The notes beneath the pieces were generated by a model that saw only the letters and a list, made by a program, of their open reading frames with translations, was not told the DNA's origin and did no database searches. From assembly GCF_000521215.1 (NCBI RefSeq), contig NZ_KI928919.1:338939-402938 (forward strand): a DNA stretch of 64,000 bases, in the 5' to 3' direction. The translations under genes were made by a program, and so were the position numbers. This DNA comes from Labrenzia sp. DG1229. Lineage in GTDB: Bacteria > Pseudomonadota > Alphaproteobacteria > Rhizobiales > Stappiaceae. This document shows, piece by piece, positions 8,135-16,986 of this stretch (the first letter of the stretch is position 1; each line of letters starts with the position of its first letter).

Positions 8135-8647
8135 ATGGGAGCAAGCTGGTTTTCGCAAAAAGTTGAAAAACGGACCAGTCCAGTGGACGGTACCGGGCTT
8201 TTTGCAATGGAGAAGATCCACGATGGTGAACTGGTTGTCGTGAAGGGTGGGCACATTTTTGATCGGGTTGTCCGCGATGGGCTGGCAGAGACGCTTGGTC
8301 CTGCTGAAATTCAGATAGGTGACAATCTTTTCATCGGACCTTTGACGCCGGAGGAAAGAGAAGGCTCGATGATGCATCTCAATCACTCCTGTGATCCCAA
8401 TGTCGGGATAAGGGGACAGATCTGTTTTCATGCCATGCATGTTGTTGAGCCCGGAGAAGAACTGACCTTTGATTATGCGACCGGCGACGACGATGACTGG
8501 ACAATGATCTGCAGATGCGGGTCGGTGAGGTGCAGGAACAAGATTTCCGGCAAGGACTGGAAAATCGCCGAGCTGCAAAAGCGGTATGAAGGCTGGTTTT
8601 CCGAGTATCTCCAAATGAAAATTGAAAGATCGGCGGGTGTGTCGTGA
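8135..8647 (+). CDS. SET-domain protein (putative lysine methyltransferase)
   Basis: This 170-residue protein is almost wholly a SET domain. It has the GTGLFAMEKIHDGELV entry, MMHLNHSCDPNVG (NHS/C-D-PN S-adenosylmethionine motif), VEPGEELTFDYATGDDDDW (E-L-T-FDY catalytic motif), and a post-SET-like ICRCGSVRCRNKI cluster with three cysteines. Similar small SET proteins occur in bacteria with mostly unknown targets. The ATG at 8135 follows AGAGGA at 8125-8130; an upstream in-frame GTG at 8090 is weaker. Its stop overlaps the GTG start of the cupin gene by four bases. Confidence 0.85.
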   Translation: MGASWFSQKVEKRTSPVDGTGLFAMEKIHDGELVVVKGGHIFDRVVRDGLAETLGPAEIQIGDNLFIGPLTPEEREGSMMHLNHSCDPNVGIRGQICFHAMHVVEPGEELTFDYATGDDDDWTMICRCGSVRCRNKISGKDWKIAELQKRYEGWFSEYLQMKIERSAGVS

Positions 8648-9033
8648 AGCAGAGCAGACTGAATGAAAAATTCGACGCGAAATCACCTGCAGGTGCCGAC
8701 ATCCGCTTCATCATGGATGGTCCGACCGGCAACATGATCCATTCGACGGTGCCCTCGGGGCAGATCAATCGTGCGACACGGCACAAGACCGTCAGCGAAT
8801 TCTGGCATGTGCTGGATGGTAAGGGGCAGATCTGGCGATCAGACGGTCACACCGAGAGCGTTGTCGATCTCTTGCCGGGTGTTTCGATCGACATTCCCGT
8901 CGGAACCGCATTTCAGTACCGAAGCGATGACAAGGAAGTCCTGAAGTTCATCTGCATTTCGATGCCACCCTGGCCGGGTGACGACGAAGCTGAATATGTC
9001 GATGGCATCTGGCAGGCAACTGTTACTGCCTAG
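8644..9033 (+). CDS. Cupin-domain protein
   Basis: This 129-residue single cupin barrel has motif 1 as TRHKTVSEFWHVLDGKGQIWR and motif 2 as VDLLPGVSIDIPVGTAFQYRS. The usual metal ligands (H, E, H) appear only in part: H and E in motif 1 are present, but the motif 2 His is replaced by the Phe/Gln region. An altered metal site or a non-catalytic role is therefore possible. It starts with GTG at 8644, overlapping the SET-gene stop (GTGA), so the two are probably co-translated. Confidence 0.8.
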   Translation: MKQSRLNEKFDAKSPAGADIRFIMDGPTGNMIHSTVPSGQINRATRHKTVSEFWHVLDGKGQIWRSDGHTESVVDLLPGVSIDIPVGTAFQYRSDDKEVLKFICISMPPWPGDDEAEYVDGIWQATVTA

Positions 9034-9110
9034 ATTGTGACTTTTTCAGATGTATTGATCTCCATGCGCGAACTGATCGTACTGACAGGAGTTGGTTTTC
9101 GGGAACAGAC

Positions 9111-9803
9111 ATGTCTTCAAGAATTGCCCTGGTCCTTGGTTCTACAGGCGGTATCGGTTCCGCGTTGATGCGGTCCCTGAATTGCTCCGAGCAGTATGAT
9201 GAGGTGATAGGTTTCAGCCGCTCGACGGTTCCCGGCCTTGATGTGCTCGATGAAGCGTCCATCGCGGCATGCGCCAACCGTGCCAGATCAATTTCAGGCT
9301 CAGTCGGACTGGTTTTCGATGCGACGGGTGCGCTGACGCCCGAGGGAGTGCGTCCGGAGAAAAGCATGCGCGAGATTGATCCGGTCAATTTCGCAAGGTC
9401 AATTGCGATCAACGCGATCGGTCCCGCGCTGCTCATGAAACACTTTCTTCCGATCCTCCCGAAGGAGGAGAGAAGTGTTTTTGTTACTTTGTCGGCACGC
9501 GTGGGATCGATCACCGACAACAGGGCGGGTGGCTGGTATGCCTACCGTGCTGCCAAGGCGGCGCTCAATCAGATCGTTCGAACCGCAGCGGTGGAACTGG
9601 CGCGAAAGAAGCCCAACGCCATTTGCGTTGCCTTGCATCCGGGAACTGTTCGTACATCTCTGACGGACGGCTTCTCCAAGACTGGTCTTGAAGTTCAGGA
9701 ACCGGAGGCTGCTTCGCAGAGCCTCCTGTCGGTCATCGAAGGACTTTCACCAGAACAGTCCGGTCAGTTTTTCGATCATCGGGGCGCTGTCATTCCCTGG
9801 TAA
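9111..9803 (+). CDS. Short-chain dehydrogenase/reductase, C-factor-like
   Basis: This is a 230-residue SDR. The N-terminal GSTGGIGSAL is the TGxxxGxG-type nucleotide-binding loop, INAIGPALLMKHFLP is the conserved NAG-like helix region, and S...YAYRAAKAAL supplies the catalytic Ser-Tyr-Lys. The short length and the C-terminal ALHPGTVRTSLTDGF place it near the C-factor/CsgA-like SDR group. The substrate is unknown. The gene appears monocistronic, with a spacer of about 75 bp after the cupin gene. Confidence 0.85.
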   Translation: MSSRIALVLGSTGGIGSALMRSLNCSEQYDEVIGFSRSTVPGLDVLDEASIAACANRARSISGSVGLVFDATGALTPEGVRPEKSMREIDPVNFARSIAINAIGPALLMKHFLPILPKEERSVFVTLSARVGSITDNRAGGWYAYRAAKAALNQIVRTAAVELARKKPNAICVALHPGTVRTSLTDGFSKTGLEVQEPEAASQSLLSVIEGLSPEQSGQFFDHRGAVIPW

Positions 9804-9892
9804 GCCGGTTTTTGTTGAAGGCTTGTCTTTTTCTGACAGTAATAGAGAGCCGAGCCGAATGATCCCGGCGGCGCAGTCTGAAGGTGGCTTGC

Positions 9893-10864
9893 ATGACAGA
9901 TCCGTTTTTTCATCCGGTTTCCGGATTTGAATTGCCGCGCTTTGCCGGAGTACCAACCTTCATGCGATTGCCGCATGTCGGGTTGGACGATCCGAGAATT
10001 TCAAAGGTGCAGATCGGCCTGATCGGGACGCCATGGGATGGTGGAACAACGAACAGGCCGGGTCCGCGTCACGGACCACGGCAGCTCAGGGACGCTTCGA
10101 CAATGATCCGTGCCCAGAACGGAGCGACCGGGGTACGGCCGTTCGAACTCGTCAACTGCGCCGACCTTGGCGATGTCGGGCCAAATCCGGCAAGTGTTGA
10201 CGACAGCCTTGATCGTGTGACGGCGTTCTATGACGAAATCGTCGCAGCCGGTATCGTTCCACTATCCGCAGGTGGAGACCATTTGTGTTCGCTGCCGATT
10301 CTCCGCTCGCTCGCAAGGACAAAGCCGCTCGGAATGATTCACTTCGACAGCCACACCGATCTGTTCAACAGTTATTTCGGCGGCATGCAATACACGCACG
10401 GTACACCATTCAGGCGGGCCGTCGAAGAAGGATTGCTCGATCCCGCTCGCGTTGTTCAGATCGGCATTCGTGGTACCGCCTATGACTTCGAAGATCGTGA
10501 CTTTGCGAAGAGCGTCGGCATCAGGGTCATTCCGATCGAGGAATTTCATGCGCGCGGTGCGGAGGATGTCATGGCTGAAGCCAGGGAAATCGCGGGAGAC
10601 GGCGAGACATATGTTTCCTATGACATTGATTTTGTCGATCCGGCCTTCGCGCCGGGAACCGGGACACCCGAAGTGGGTGGACCGAATTCCTACCAGTCAA
10701 TTCAGGTCGCTCGCATGCTGGATGGCGTGGATATCGTGGGAGCGGATCTGGTCGAGGTCTCACCGCCATTCGATCAGAGTGGCGGCACCGCGTTCCTGGG
10801 AGTCTCGATCATGTTCGAGATGCTCTGCAACATGGCCCTGGCTGTGACGAAACGCGAAAACTGA
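9893..10864 (+). CDS. speB: Agmatinase/arginase-family ureohydrolase
   Basis: This 323-residue member of the ureohydrolase fold has manganese-site motifs in order: SAGGDHLCSLPIL, MIHFDSHTDLF (normally DAHxD; here Ser replaces Ala) and YVSYDIDFVDPAFAPGTGTPEVGG. Agmatinases release urea from agmatine to give putrescine, but guanidinobutyrase and other guanidino-acid hydrolases share these motifs, so the substrate is uncertain. The ATG at 9893 follows AAGGTGG; an in-frame GTG at 9884 is less likely. The ACT-domain gene lies 26 bp downstream and may be co-transcribed. Confidence 0.85.
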   Translation: MTDPFFHPVSGFELPRFAGVPTFMRLPHVGLDDPRISKVQIGLIGTPWDGGTTNRPGPRHGPRQLRDASTMIRAQNGATGVRPFELVNCADLGDVGPNPASVDDSLDRVTAFYDEIVAAGIVPLSAGGDHLCSLPILRSLARTKPLGMIHFDSHTDLFNSYFGGMQYTHGTPFRRAVEEGLLDPARVVQIGIRGTAYDFEDRDFAKSVGIRVIPIEEFHARGAEDVMAEAREIAGDGETYVSYDIDFVDPAFAPGTGTPEVGGPNSYQSIQVARMLDGVDIVGADLVEVSPPFDQSGGTAFLGVSIMFEMLCNMALAVTKREN

Positions 10865-10890
10865 CTGAACATCAAGGCGATAGTCCAATC

Positions 10891-11298
10891 ATGACCGGCG
10901 AAACAGATCTGAAAATCCTGATATCCCACATGCGGCCGATGCTTGACCCGGAGCCGTATGTTTTTTGTACCTTTGCCAACAGGACATTTGAAGACCTGGC
11001 TGAATATGCACCGATCGGCCTCTTTGCCGAGACAGAAGGAACGACCGCGATCCTGCCCGTTGAAAGGGCACGCGAATTGGGACTTGCGGATGCCGAATGG
11101 TTTCGGCGGATCACGTTAACCGTGCACTCTTCACTGGAGGCGGTCGGCCTGACGGCTGCGGTTGCCGGCGCGCTTGCGCAAGAAGGGATTTCAGCCAACG
11201 TGGTCGCCGCATTTTTCCACGACCATGTTTTCGTGCCCGCGGAAAGGGCCGATGAGGCGCTTCAGGCCTTGCGAAACATTGCAGACCTGGACAATTAG
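10891..11298 (+). CDS. ACT-domain protein (COG3603-like)
   Basis: This 135-residue protein appears to hold two ACT-like halves. The N-terminal half has a YVFCTFAN strand; the C-terminal half has ITLTVHSSLEAVGLTAAVAGALAQEGISANVVAAFFHDHVFVPAERADEAL, a typical beta-alpha-beta ACT module for binding small ligands, usually amino acids. It probably senses or buffers an amino acid. Its position directly after the ureohydrolase suggests a link to arginine or guanidino metabolism, but this is inference. Confidence 0.8.
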   Translation: MTGETDLKILISHMRPMLDPEPYVFCTFANRTFEDLAEYAPIGLFAETEGTTAILPVERARELGLADAEWFRRITLTVHSSLEAVGLTAAVAGALAQEGISANVVAAFFHDHVFVPAERADEALQALRNIADLDN

Positions 11299-11393
11299 GT
11301 CTTTGTGCGCGATCGGACTGTGTTCCGGTTTTTCTCTTGCAATTTGTCCTCTGGCTTCCCATTCCTAAGCATGAGCAGTCAGGGGTTTTAAGC

Positions 11394-12254
11394 ATGCAAC
11401 GGGTCAAGCGACGTCTGTCGGCCATCATGTGCGCGGATGTTGCACAGTATTCCAAGCTGATGGAGCGGGACGAAGACGGGACACTGGACCGGCTGAAGGC
11501 TTACCGGGATGTCATGTCCGCGCTAACAGACAGACATAACGGCCGCATCGTCAATACCTGGGGTGATGCCGTCATCATCGAATTCGTCTCGGTGATTGAA
11601 GCGGTTCAATGTGCGGTCGACATTCAAAATGAACTATCGCTTCGCAACGCGGATCTTCCGGACCTCAACAGGATGGATTTTCGCATCGGAATCAATCTCG
11701 GCGACATCATGGTCGAAGGCGATGACATTTATGGTGATGGTGTGAATGTTGCCGCGCGACTTCAGGAACTCGCCCCGCGTGGCGGGATCATGCTGTCGCA
11801 ATCCGTCTACGATCAAGTCAAAGCGAAGGTTGCACTCGGTTTTGATCCGCTTGGTCCGCAGAAGGTGAAAAATGTCAGCGATCCCGTTGAAACCTACTCC
11901 GTCAGGCTCGGCGGTCGAAACACACCGGCGGAAACTCCCGGTGAAAAAGACGTTGGGGGCGAGGGTGGCGATGCTGGGCATGACGCAGCCGACCCGGCGA
12001 GCTGGGACAAGGACACCCGAGCCGTTGCGAATGGATTTGAACAGGCGCGACGTTGGTTGCGTGCGCAGCCTCGCCGCGTGAGAACCTGCGTCTTCATGAT
12101 AGGATTGTTTTTCGTCCTGAATCTTTTGACGTCGGGTCTCACGACCCTCTGGTTTGTCTGGCCGTCGCTTCCGTTTGCTGTGATGCTGGTGTGGTATTTC
12201 GTTGTCGGACGCAAGGGGGCTTCTGTTCCGGACACCCCCCGGCACGAAGAATAA
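11394..12254 (+). CDS. Class III adenylate/guanylate cyclase with C-terminal membrane hairpin
   Basis: This 286-residue protein has an N-terminal cyclase domain (about 5-175) starting SAIMCADVAQYSKLM with the first metal Asp. WGDAVIIEF carries the second, and GVNVAARLQ supplies the transition-state Asn/Arg. The purine-selecting Lys that normally precedes the second metal motif (VKTxGD) is replaced by Asn in IVNTWGD, so base specificity is unclear. A Gly/Asp-rich linker (about 180-215) leads to two hydrophobic segments (CVFMIGLFFVLNLL, LPFAVMLVWYFVVG), making it a C-terminally anchored cytosolic enzyme. The start at 11394 follows an AGGGG site at about 11381. Confidence 0.85.
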   Translation: MQRVKRRLSAIMCADVAQYSKLMERDEDGTLDRLKAYRDVMSALTDRHNGRIVNTWGDAVIIEFVSVIEAVQCAVDIQNELSLRNADLPDLNRMDFRIGINLGDIMVEGDDIYGDGVNVAARLQELAPRGGIMLSQSVYDQVKAKVALGFDPLGPQKVKNVSDPVETYSVRLGGRNTPAETPGEKDVGGEGGDAGHDAADPASWDKDTRAVANGFEQARRWLRAQPRRVRTCVFMIGLFFVLNLLTSGLTTLWFVWPSLPFAVMLVWYFVVGRKGASVPDTPRHEE

Positions 12255-12439
12255 CCAATGTGCATGGGCCCTTGTTCCCGATTTGATAACTCTTATCGCG
12301 CTATTCAGATTTTCAAGGTTTGCGAGGAACCGCCACTTCGCTTACACATGGACCAAACAGGCATGGCGTTTGTCTTATCGCCTGCCTTTCAATCAGCCGG
12401 CCCGGCCGGTACAACAGCCAAGGGAGCTTAATCCTGCGC

Positions 12440-13054
12440 ATGAAAAACTATTCGACCCCGGTGCCAGCACGCCTCGACGATGACGATGAGGACAAATCCA
12501 AGGGCCAGCCGTCAATTCAGGTCGACAAGCACCTGTTTGAAGCGCGTACCGTTCTGATTACCGGACCTGTCAGCCAGGACATGGCGCGCGATGTTTGTGC
12601 GCGCCTTCTGGCCCTTGCACAGGTCTCCAATGATCCGATCACGGTGATCGTTTCTTCTCCGGGCGGACACGTCGAATCAGGTGACATGATCCATGACACG
12701 ATTAAGTTCATCGCACCCGAAGTACGCATTCTCGGCATGGGTTGGGTGGCAAGTGCCGGTGCTTTGATCTACGTGTCAGTTCCCAAGGACAAGCGGTTCT
12801 GCACACCCAATACCCGCTTCCTTCTGCATCAACCGTCAGGTGGAGCCGGCGGCATGGCAACGGATATCGAGATCCAGGCCAAGGAAATCATCAAGATGCG
12901 GGATCGACTCAACAAGATTTTTGCCGATGCGACCGGTCAACCGATTGATCGAATTGAAAAAGATACGGACCGTGACTACTGGATGAGCCCGGAAGAAGGC
13001 ATTGAATACGGCCTTGTGGGCAAAGTCGTTACGAGTGTCGAAGAACTGGGCTGA
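12440..13054 (+). CDS. ClpP-like serine protease
   Basis: This 204-residue member of the ClpP/crotonase superfamily has [21 protein letters not shown], the nucleophile region [16 protein letters not shown] (Ser), [10 protein letters not shown] (His) and [22 protein letters not shown] (Asp), so a full triad is visible. The N terminus is not the canonical ClpP axial loop: it has an acidic tract ([11 protein letters not shown]) and begins MKNYSTPVP. It is likely an accessory ClpP paralogue, found in many alphaproteobacteria, rather than the main ClpP. The start at 12440 is chosen by homology pattern; AGGGAG at 12421 is rather far away. A strong terminator follows. Confidence 0.85.
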   Translation: MKNYSTPVPARLDDDDEDKSKGQPSIQVDKHLFEARTVLITGPVSQDMARDVCARLLALAQVSNDPITVIVSSPGGHVESGDMIHDTIKFIAPEVRILGMGWVASAGALIYVSVPKDKRFCTPNTRFLLHQPSGGAGGMATDIEIQAKEIIKMRDRLNKIFADATGQPIDRIEKDTDRDYWMSPEEGIEYGLVGKVVTSVEELG

Positions 13055-13076
13055 CAATTGTCCATTTCGAGAACAA

Positions 13077-13106
13077 AACGCCGGCGCTGGTTCGCCGGCG
13101 TTTTTG
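13077..13106 (+). terminator. Rho-independent terminator after the ClpP-like gene
   Basis: AACGCCGGCG pairs perfectly with CGCCGGCGTT across a six-base loop and is followed by a run of Ts (TTTTTGTT). It starts 23 bp after the ClpP-like stop codon. Confidence 0.9.
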
Positions 13107-13129
13107 TTACGAGATACTACCGCGTGCTG

Positions 13130-13534
13130 TTAAGCGCTGATGAGTTCCTGCTCAACGGAGTAGACCATGATCGGGTCGACAGGCCTCGGATCCAGAACCT
13201 GGGGCTGCAAGGCGTCCATCAAACCGCGGAATTCAGCTTCATCATTTTCATTTCTGCTGCCGGCAAAAAACACGACAATCAGGTGGTCGACAAAACGCTC
13301 GTACACATCCGTGCAAGTGCAGATGGGTGACAAGAGTTCACAAACCGGCTTGCCATCGTAGAACGGGGCTCCACCGGCAAGAAAAATCAGGAATTCGGTC
13401 AGATCGTCGGAATGTTCAAACTCCTGACGGAACATTGTGACATCGAAACAGGGGTCTTGCTCTAGCCGTGCCTGCAAGCGTGGCATTGACCTTACGACCG
13501 CTTCGCGTCCACCGAGTTTCATATAGAGTGTCAT
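13130..13534 (-). CDS. Truncated-globin-like protein lacking the proximal histidine
   Basis: This 134-residue protein starts MTLYMKLGGREAVVRSM, the typical opening of group I truncated haemoglobins (LYxxLGGxxAV). It has GGAPFYDGKPVCELLSP where the family has GGPxxYxGRxMxxAH, and ends the core with VYERFVDHLIVVFF. By this alignment the F8 haem-ligating His is Leu68, so it may not bind haem in the normal way. The start at 13534 is chosen over the in-frame ATG at 13561 because it begins at the family N terminus. The gene converges on the ClpP-like gene. Confidence 0.7.
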   Translation of the reverse strand: MTLYMKLGGREAVVRSMPRLQARLEQDPCFDVTMFRQEFEHSDDLTEFLIFLAGGAPFYDGKPVCELLSPICTCTDVYERFVDHLIVVFFAGSRNENDEAEFRGLMDALQPQVLDPRPVDPIMVYSVEQELISA

Positions 13535-13981
13535 TTGGATACCCTCGACTGTGCCTTTCAACGATGAACACAGAATGCCGCAGTTCCGTTCACGCCCCTG
13601 TGACCTTGATCACGGTTATCACCTTTGTGAAAACCGACAATTATCACTCACAGCATAAATGAGTGTTTATCCTCTTCCGGATCGACCCGTATCTGGGAAA
13701 GCGGCGGTAGCATCGCCGCATTTTGTTACATTCGAATTACAGATTTGTTTCGGTAATGTGGTCGTCGAAATTTCGAATTAAAGAGAGTATTATTATTATA
13801 ATCATGTATAATTTTTAATATTTATACGCGAGATTTTGCATCTATCAAAACTATTGACTTGAAGTCATTGGTGGAAAACTATTTTTTTCAATTACTGTTC
13901 CTGTGACCAATTGGGCCTTAAAATCGTCTTCTTTAAGATGTCCATATTTTTATTAGAAAATGATCTGCGTGAGCTATATTC
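13535..13981. other. AT-rich intergenic region
   Basis: No supported gene is seen in this stretch of about 450 bp between the divergent globin-like and YdcF genes. From about 13720 it becomes strongly AT-rich (repeated ATT/TAT tracts, TGTATAATTT at 13804-13813), unlike its GC-rich neighbours. It probably holds the promoters for both genes. I saw no tRNA-like fold or clear long inverted repeat. Confidence 0.6.
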
Positions 13982-14785
13982 ATGTTTTTTTATCTTGCAA
14001 AAGTCGGATACTTCTTTATCCAGCCTTCCAATTTTTTCACCGTACTTGCATTGTTCGGATTGACAGTTGCCGCACTTGGCGTCCGGCGAAAAACCGGTAT
14101 CCGTTTGGCGTGGTTCGGTGTTGTAGCGTTGGCTGTGTGCGGAATTTCCCCGATGGCCAACTGGATCATCCTGCCTCTCGAAGAGCGGTTTCCGCGACCT
14201 GCGAGTGTCGAGGGATTTGATGGAATCATAGTGTTGGGTGGCGCTGTCGATACCATTGTCACCGGAGCACGCGGGGACACGGCTCTGACAACGTCGGGTG
14301 AGAGAATCACCATTACAGCGCGTTTGGCTTCTCAGATTCCCAAAGCCGTCGTGATTCATGCCGGAGGTCAAGGCATCATCGTCGCATCACAGGCAACCGA
14401 AGCAGAAGGGGCTGCCAGACTGTTTGAGGACTTCGGTATTCCAGCGGACCGAATCATATTGGAGGACAAGTCCAGAAATACCTGGGAAAATGCCGTTCTA
14501 ACCAGGGAACTTGTCGATCCTCAACCTGGACAAAGCTGGCTTCTGGTTACGTCAGCCTATCATATGCCGAGAGCAATGGGTGTATTCCAGAAAGTTGGCT
14601 GGACCGGCCTGACCGCCTATCCGGTCGATTACAGAACCCGTGGAGAAGCAGACAGAACGCTTGGATTTTCAGGCGTTTCGAAGGGGTTGCGACGGTTTGA
14701 TCTGGCATTCAGGGAGTGGATTGGTCTTGTTGTCTACAGGTTGACTGGGCGCAGTGCGTCACTTTTTCCAGAACCAAAATCCTAG
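13982..14785 (+). CDS. YdcF/ElyC-family (DUF218) membrane protein
   Basis: This 267-residue protein has two N-terminal membrane segments (about 10-30 and 40-58) and a large DUF218 domain. The landmarks are FDGIIVLGGAV, VVIHAGGQG, FGIPADRIILEDKSRNTWENAV and WLLVTSAYHMPRAMGVFQKVGW. YdcF/SanA/ElyC proteins act at the envelope; E. coli ElyC is linked to peptidoglycan and enterobacterial common antigen lipid-carrier use. The exact reaction here is unknown. The gene is preceded by the AT-rich spacer and is probably monocistronic. Confidence 0.85.
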   Translation: MFFYLAKVGYFFIQPSNFFTVLALFGLTVAALGVRRKTGIRLAWFGVVALAVCGISPMANWIILPLEERFPRPASVEGFDGIIVLGGAVDTIVTGARGDTALTTSGERITITARLASQIPKAVVIHAGGQGIIVASQATEAEGAARLFEDFGIPADRIILEDKSRNTWENAVLTRELVDPQPGQSWLLVTSAYHMPRAMGVFQKVGWTGLTAYPVDYRTRGEADRTLGFSGVSKGLRRFDLAFREWIGLVVYRLTGRSASLFPEPKS

Positions 14786-14888
14786 AGAATGTCCGGACCA
14801 TTAACACTGCTTGAAATTCACCTCTTTCATAGGCCGCCGCAACGCACCATATGATGTGTGTCTCAGGGAACAAAAAGGACGTGGGCAG

Positions 14889-16136
14889 ATGGTCCTTGAA
14901 GCGCCGATAGTCGCGGCAGACGTCGTACAGTGGCTTTATAGTGATGCGTCGTATCTCAATGATACGCTGGAAATTGTAAGTGAAATGGCTGCGCGCCTGC
15001 GCGACGGAAGTGTACCGGTCGACAGGGCAACCACGGGAATATGGGTCGTACACCCGAATGTGAGGGCTGAAGCTTCGGTCTGGGCCAGTGACGGTACCAA
15101 GGAACTGCGGCTTTACACTGCCGACAACAGCTCGGACGAGGACTATCAGAACAGTCCGATCCAGCGCGTTCATCAAACCAATCAGGCTGTTCGGGTCCGG
15201 ATTTCGATGCGCCCCGAGGAAGCTGAAGAGTTTCCGGTCGCGATTGACCTCCGCGATGAAGGGTACACGGACTATATCGCATTGCCGATGCCGTTTTCGG
15301 ACGGATCAGTCAAGGTCGCAAGCTTTGCGACCAAAGCGCCAGGCGGCTTCAGGTCCGGGCATATAAGCGTTTTTGAATCCCTTATTCGTCCACTTGCTTT
15401 GGTGTGTGAGCTTAAAACGCTCCGCCGAACCGCTGAAACGGTTCTGGATACCTATGTCGGTCCGCGTGCGGGGTCGAAGGTTCTCGACGGAACAACGCGA
15501 CGCGGACAGGGAGAGTGGATCAAGGCAGTCGTAAGCTTTGCCGATATTCGCGGTTTCACACGTTTGTCCAACACGCTTCCTGCCGACATGATCGTAAATT
15601 TTCTGAACAAGTATTTTGGTGCCATGACTGCCGCTGTCGAAGCGCATGGCGGAGAAGTGCTCAAGTTCATCGGTGATGAAGTCATGGCCATCTTTCCCTA
15701 CGAGACCGAAGAGGAAGCACGCGATGCCGCCAGGCGTGCTCTGCTTGCTGCTCGTGATACGCTTGGACGGATCGACGAGATTAACCGGTCGAACAAGTGT
15801 GCCCAGACCCCAGACCTGAGCGTTGGTATCGCGCTGCATGCCGGCGATGTCTTTTACGGCAATGTCGGCAGTGAAACACGGCTCGATTTCACGGTCGTCG
15901 GTCCGGTCGTCAATCTGGCAGCGCGAATCGCGGAACTTGCCAAGGATCTGCATCGTGAAGTTCTCGTTTCCGACGCGTTGTCAGACATCATGGGCTGCCG
16001 GTCGGGCCTGTTCGGGCGCTATCAGGTCAAGGGTTTTGACGATCCCGTTTCGGTCTACTCGCCTGATTTGCTCAGGGGGGACAAGCTGGGATACTGCCCG
16101 GACAACACGGCAACCCTGGCACGGGACACGAACTGA
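14889..16136 (+). CDS. Class III adenylate/guanylate cyclase with N-terminal sensory domain
   Basis: This is a 415-residue protein. Residues about 25-205 look like a GAF-type sensor (TGIWVVHPNVRAEASVW, YIALPMPFSDGSVKVASFATK, ISVFESLIRPLALVCE). The catalytic domain (about 235-400) has FADIRGFTRLS (first metal Asp), GGEVLKFIGDEVMAIFP (Lys plus second metal Asp) and RLDFTVVGPVVNLAARI (substrate Thr region, Asn and Arg), so all key residues appear intact. The start at 14889 follows AAAGGAC. The frame extends upstream to 14811 without a credible start. Its 3' end overlaps the convergent DUF599 gene by 82 bp. Confidence 0.88.
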   Translation: MVLEAPIVAADVVQWLYSDASYLNDTLEIVSEMAARLRDGSVPVDRATTGIWVVHPNVRAEASVWASDGTKELRLYTADNSSDEDYQNSPIQRVHQTNQAVRVRISMRPEEAEEFPVAIDLRDEGYTDYIALPMPFSDGSVKVASFATKAPGGFRSGHISVFESLIRPLALVCELKTLRRTAETVLDTYVGPRAGSKVLDGTTRRGQGEWIKAVVSFADIRGFTRLSNTLPADMIVNFLNKYFGAMTAAVEAHGGEVLKFIGDEVMAIFPYETEEEARDAARRALLAARDTLGRIDEINRSNKCAQTPDLSVGIALHAGDVFYGNVGSETRLDFTVVGPVVNLAARIAELAKDLHREVLVSDALSDIMGCRSGLFGRYQVKGFDDPVSVYSPDLLRGDKLGYCPDNTATLARDTN

Positions 16137-16777
16137 CGACGCAGCAATACCAGAAGCACGGCCAGCGTCGTGACTGCGAAGACGATGGGACCGGCGAACC
16201 AGCCAAGAAATCCGATTGCAAAGAACAGGGCTCTTTGTCCGCGATTGAAATGACGGCCAGCCAATACATTCAGGTCTCCGGCCTGAACGGCCATTTGCCG
16301 AATTTCGTTTTCGTCTGCGTTACCCTTTTCAGGAACTGCGCCCATGACAATGCTTGCGTAGTTGAAGAGCCGGTAGGCCCAGCCGAATTTGAAGAAGCTG
16401 TAGGCGAATATGAGCATCAGCCCCAGGACCTTGATCTCCCAGAGCGCACGGCTGCTTTCGACCGGTATCGACAAATCGCCTGTAATCTGAACGATACGAT
16501 CGGTCGCTTCCAAAAGGGCAAAGCCGCCGCCAATCGCCAGGAGCGCTGTGGACGCGAAAAAGGCTGTTCCCTGCTGAAGTCCGGTCATGATGGAAGTGTC
16601 CATGATACGAACTTCGCGCTTGCTCATGGCAACCATCCAGCTACGGCGGTACTCGTCCATCACGGCCGATAGGGTTCTGGTGCGCAGGGGACTGACATCG
16701 ACGATCAGGCTGAAGCCGAACCAGGCGACAAGAAACCACGCGGCTGCGGCAAGGTCCAGGTACGAAAGTGCGTGCAT
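16055..16777 (-). CDS. DUF599-family membrane protein
   Basis: This 240-residue protein has four or more hydrophobic segments (LAAAAWFLVAWFGFSLIV, AFFASTALLAIGGGFALL, IKVLGLMLIFAYSFFKFGWAYRLFNYASI, ALFFAIGFLGWFAGPIVFAVTTLAVLLVLL). The RRSWMVAMSKREVRIMDTSIMTGLQQGTAFF segment is characteristic of DUF599. Function is unknown. The start at 16777 (MHALSYLDLAA) is chosen over the upstream in-frame ATG at 16858. The C terminus overlaps the end of the convergent cyclase gene. Confidence 0.85.
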   Translation of the reverse strand: MHALSYLDLAAAAWFLVAWFGFSLIVDVSPLRTRTLSAVMDEYRRSWMVAMSKREVRIMDTSIMTGLQQGTAFFASTALLAIGGGFALLEATDRIVQITGDLSIPVESSRALWEIKVLGLMLIFAYSFFKFGWAYRLFNYASIVMGAVPEKGNADENEIRQMAVQAGDLNVLAGRHFNRGQRALFFAIGFLGWFAGPIVFAVTTLAVLLVLLRRQFVSRARVAVLSGQYPSLSPLSKSGE

Positions 16778-16986
16778 GTAGAGACTTTCTTTTGGAAACT
16801 GAGCATATTCAAAAAAGACATAAGCGGCTGAAAAAATGAAAGGTTTTCTGATCTGCAAAATTCAGAGGGCTGCTGCTCCTTTTTTGCGCTTGCGAAATGG
16901 TAAGGGATCGTTTACCTCCTCGCCTCAATGGCGCCATATTTCAAAATGCAGGGGACTGGCGGCCTGAAAAAAAGTGTAGGGATTTT

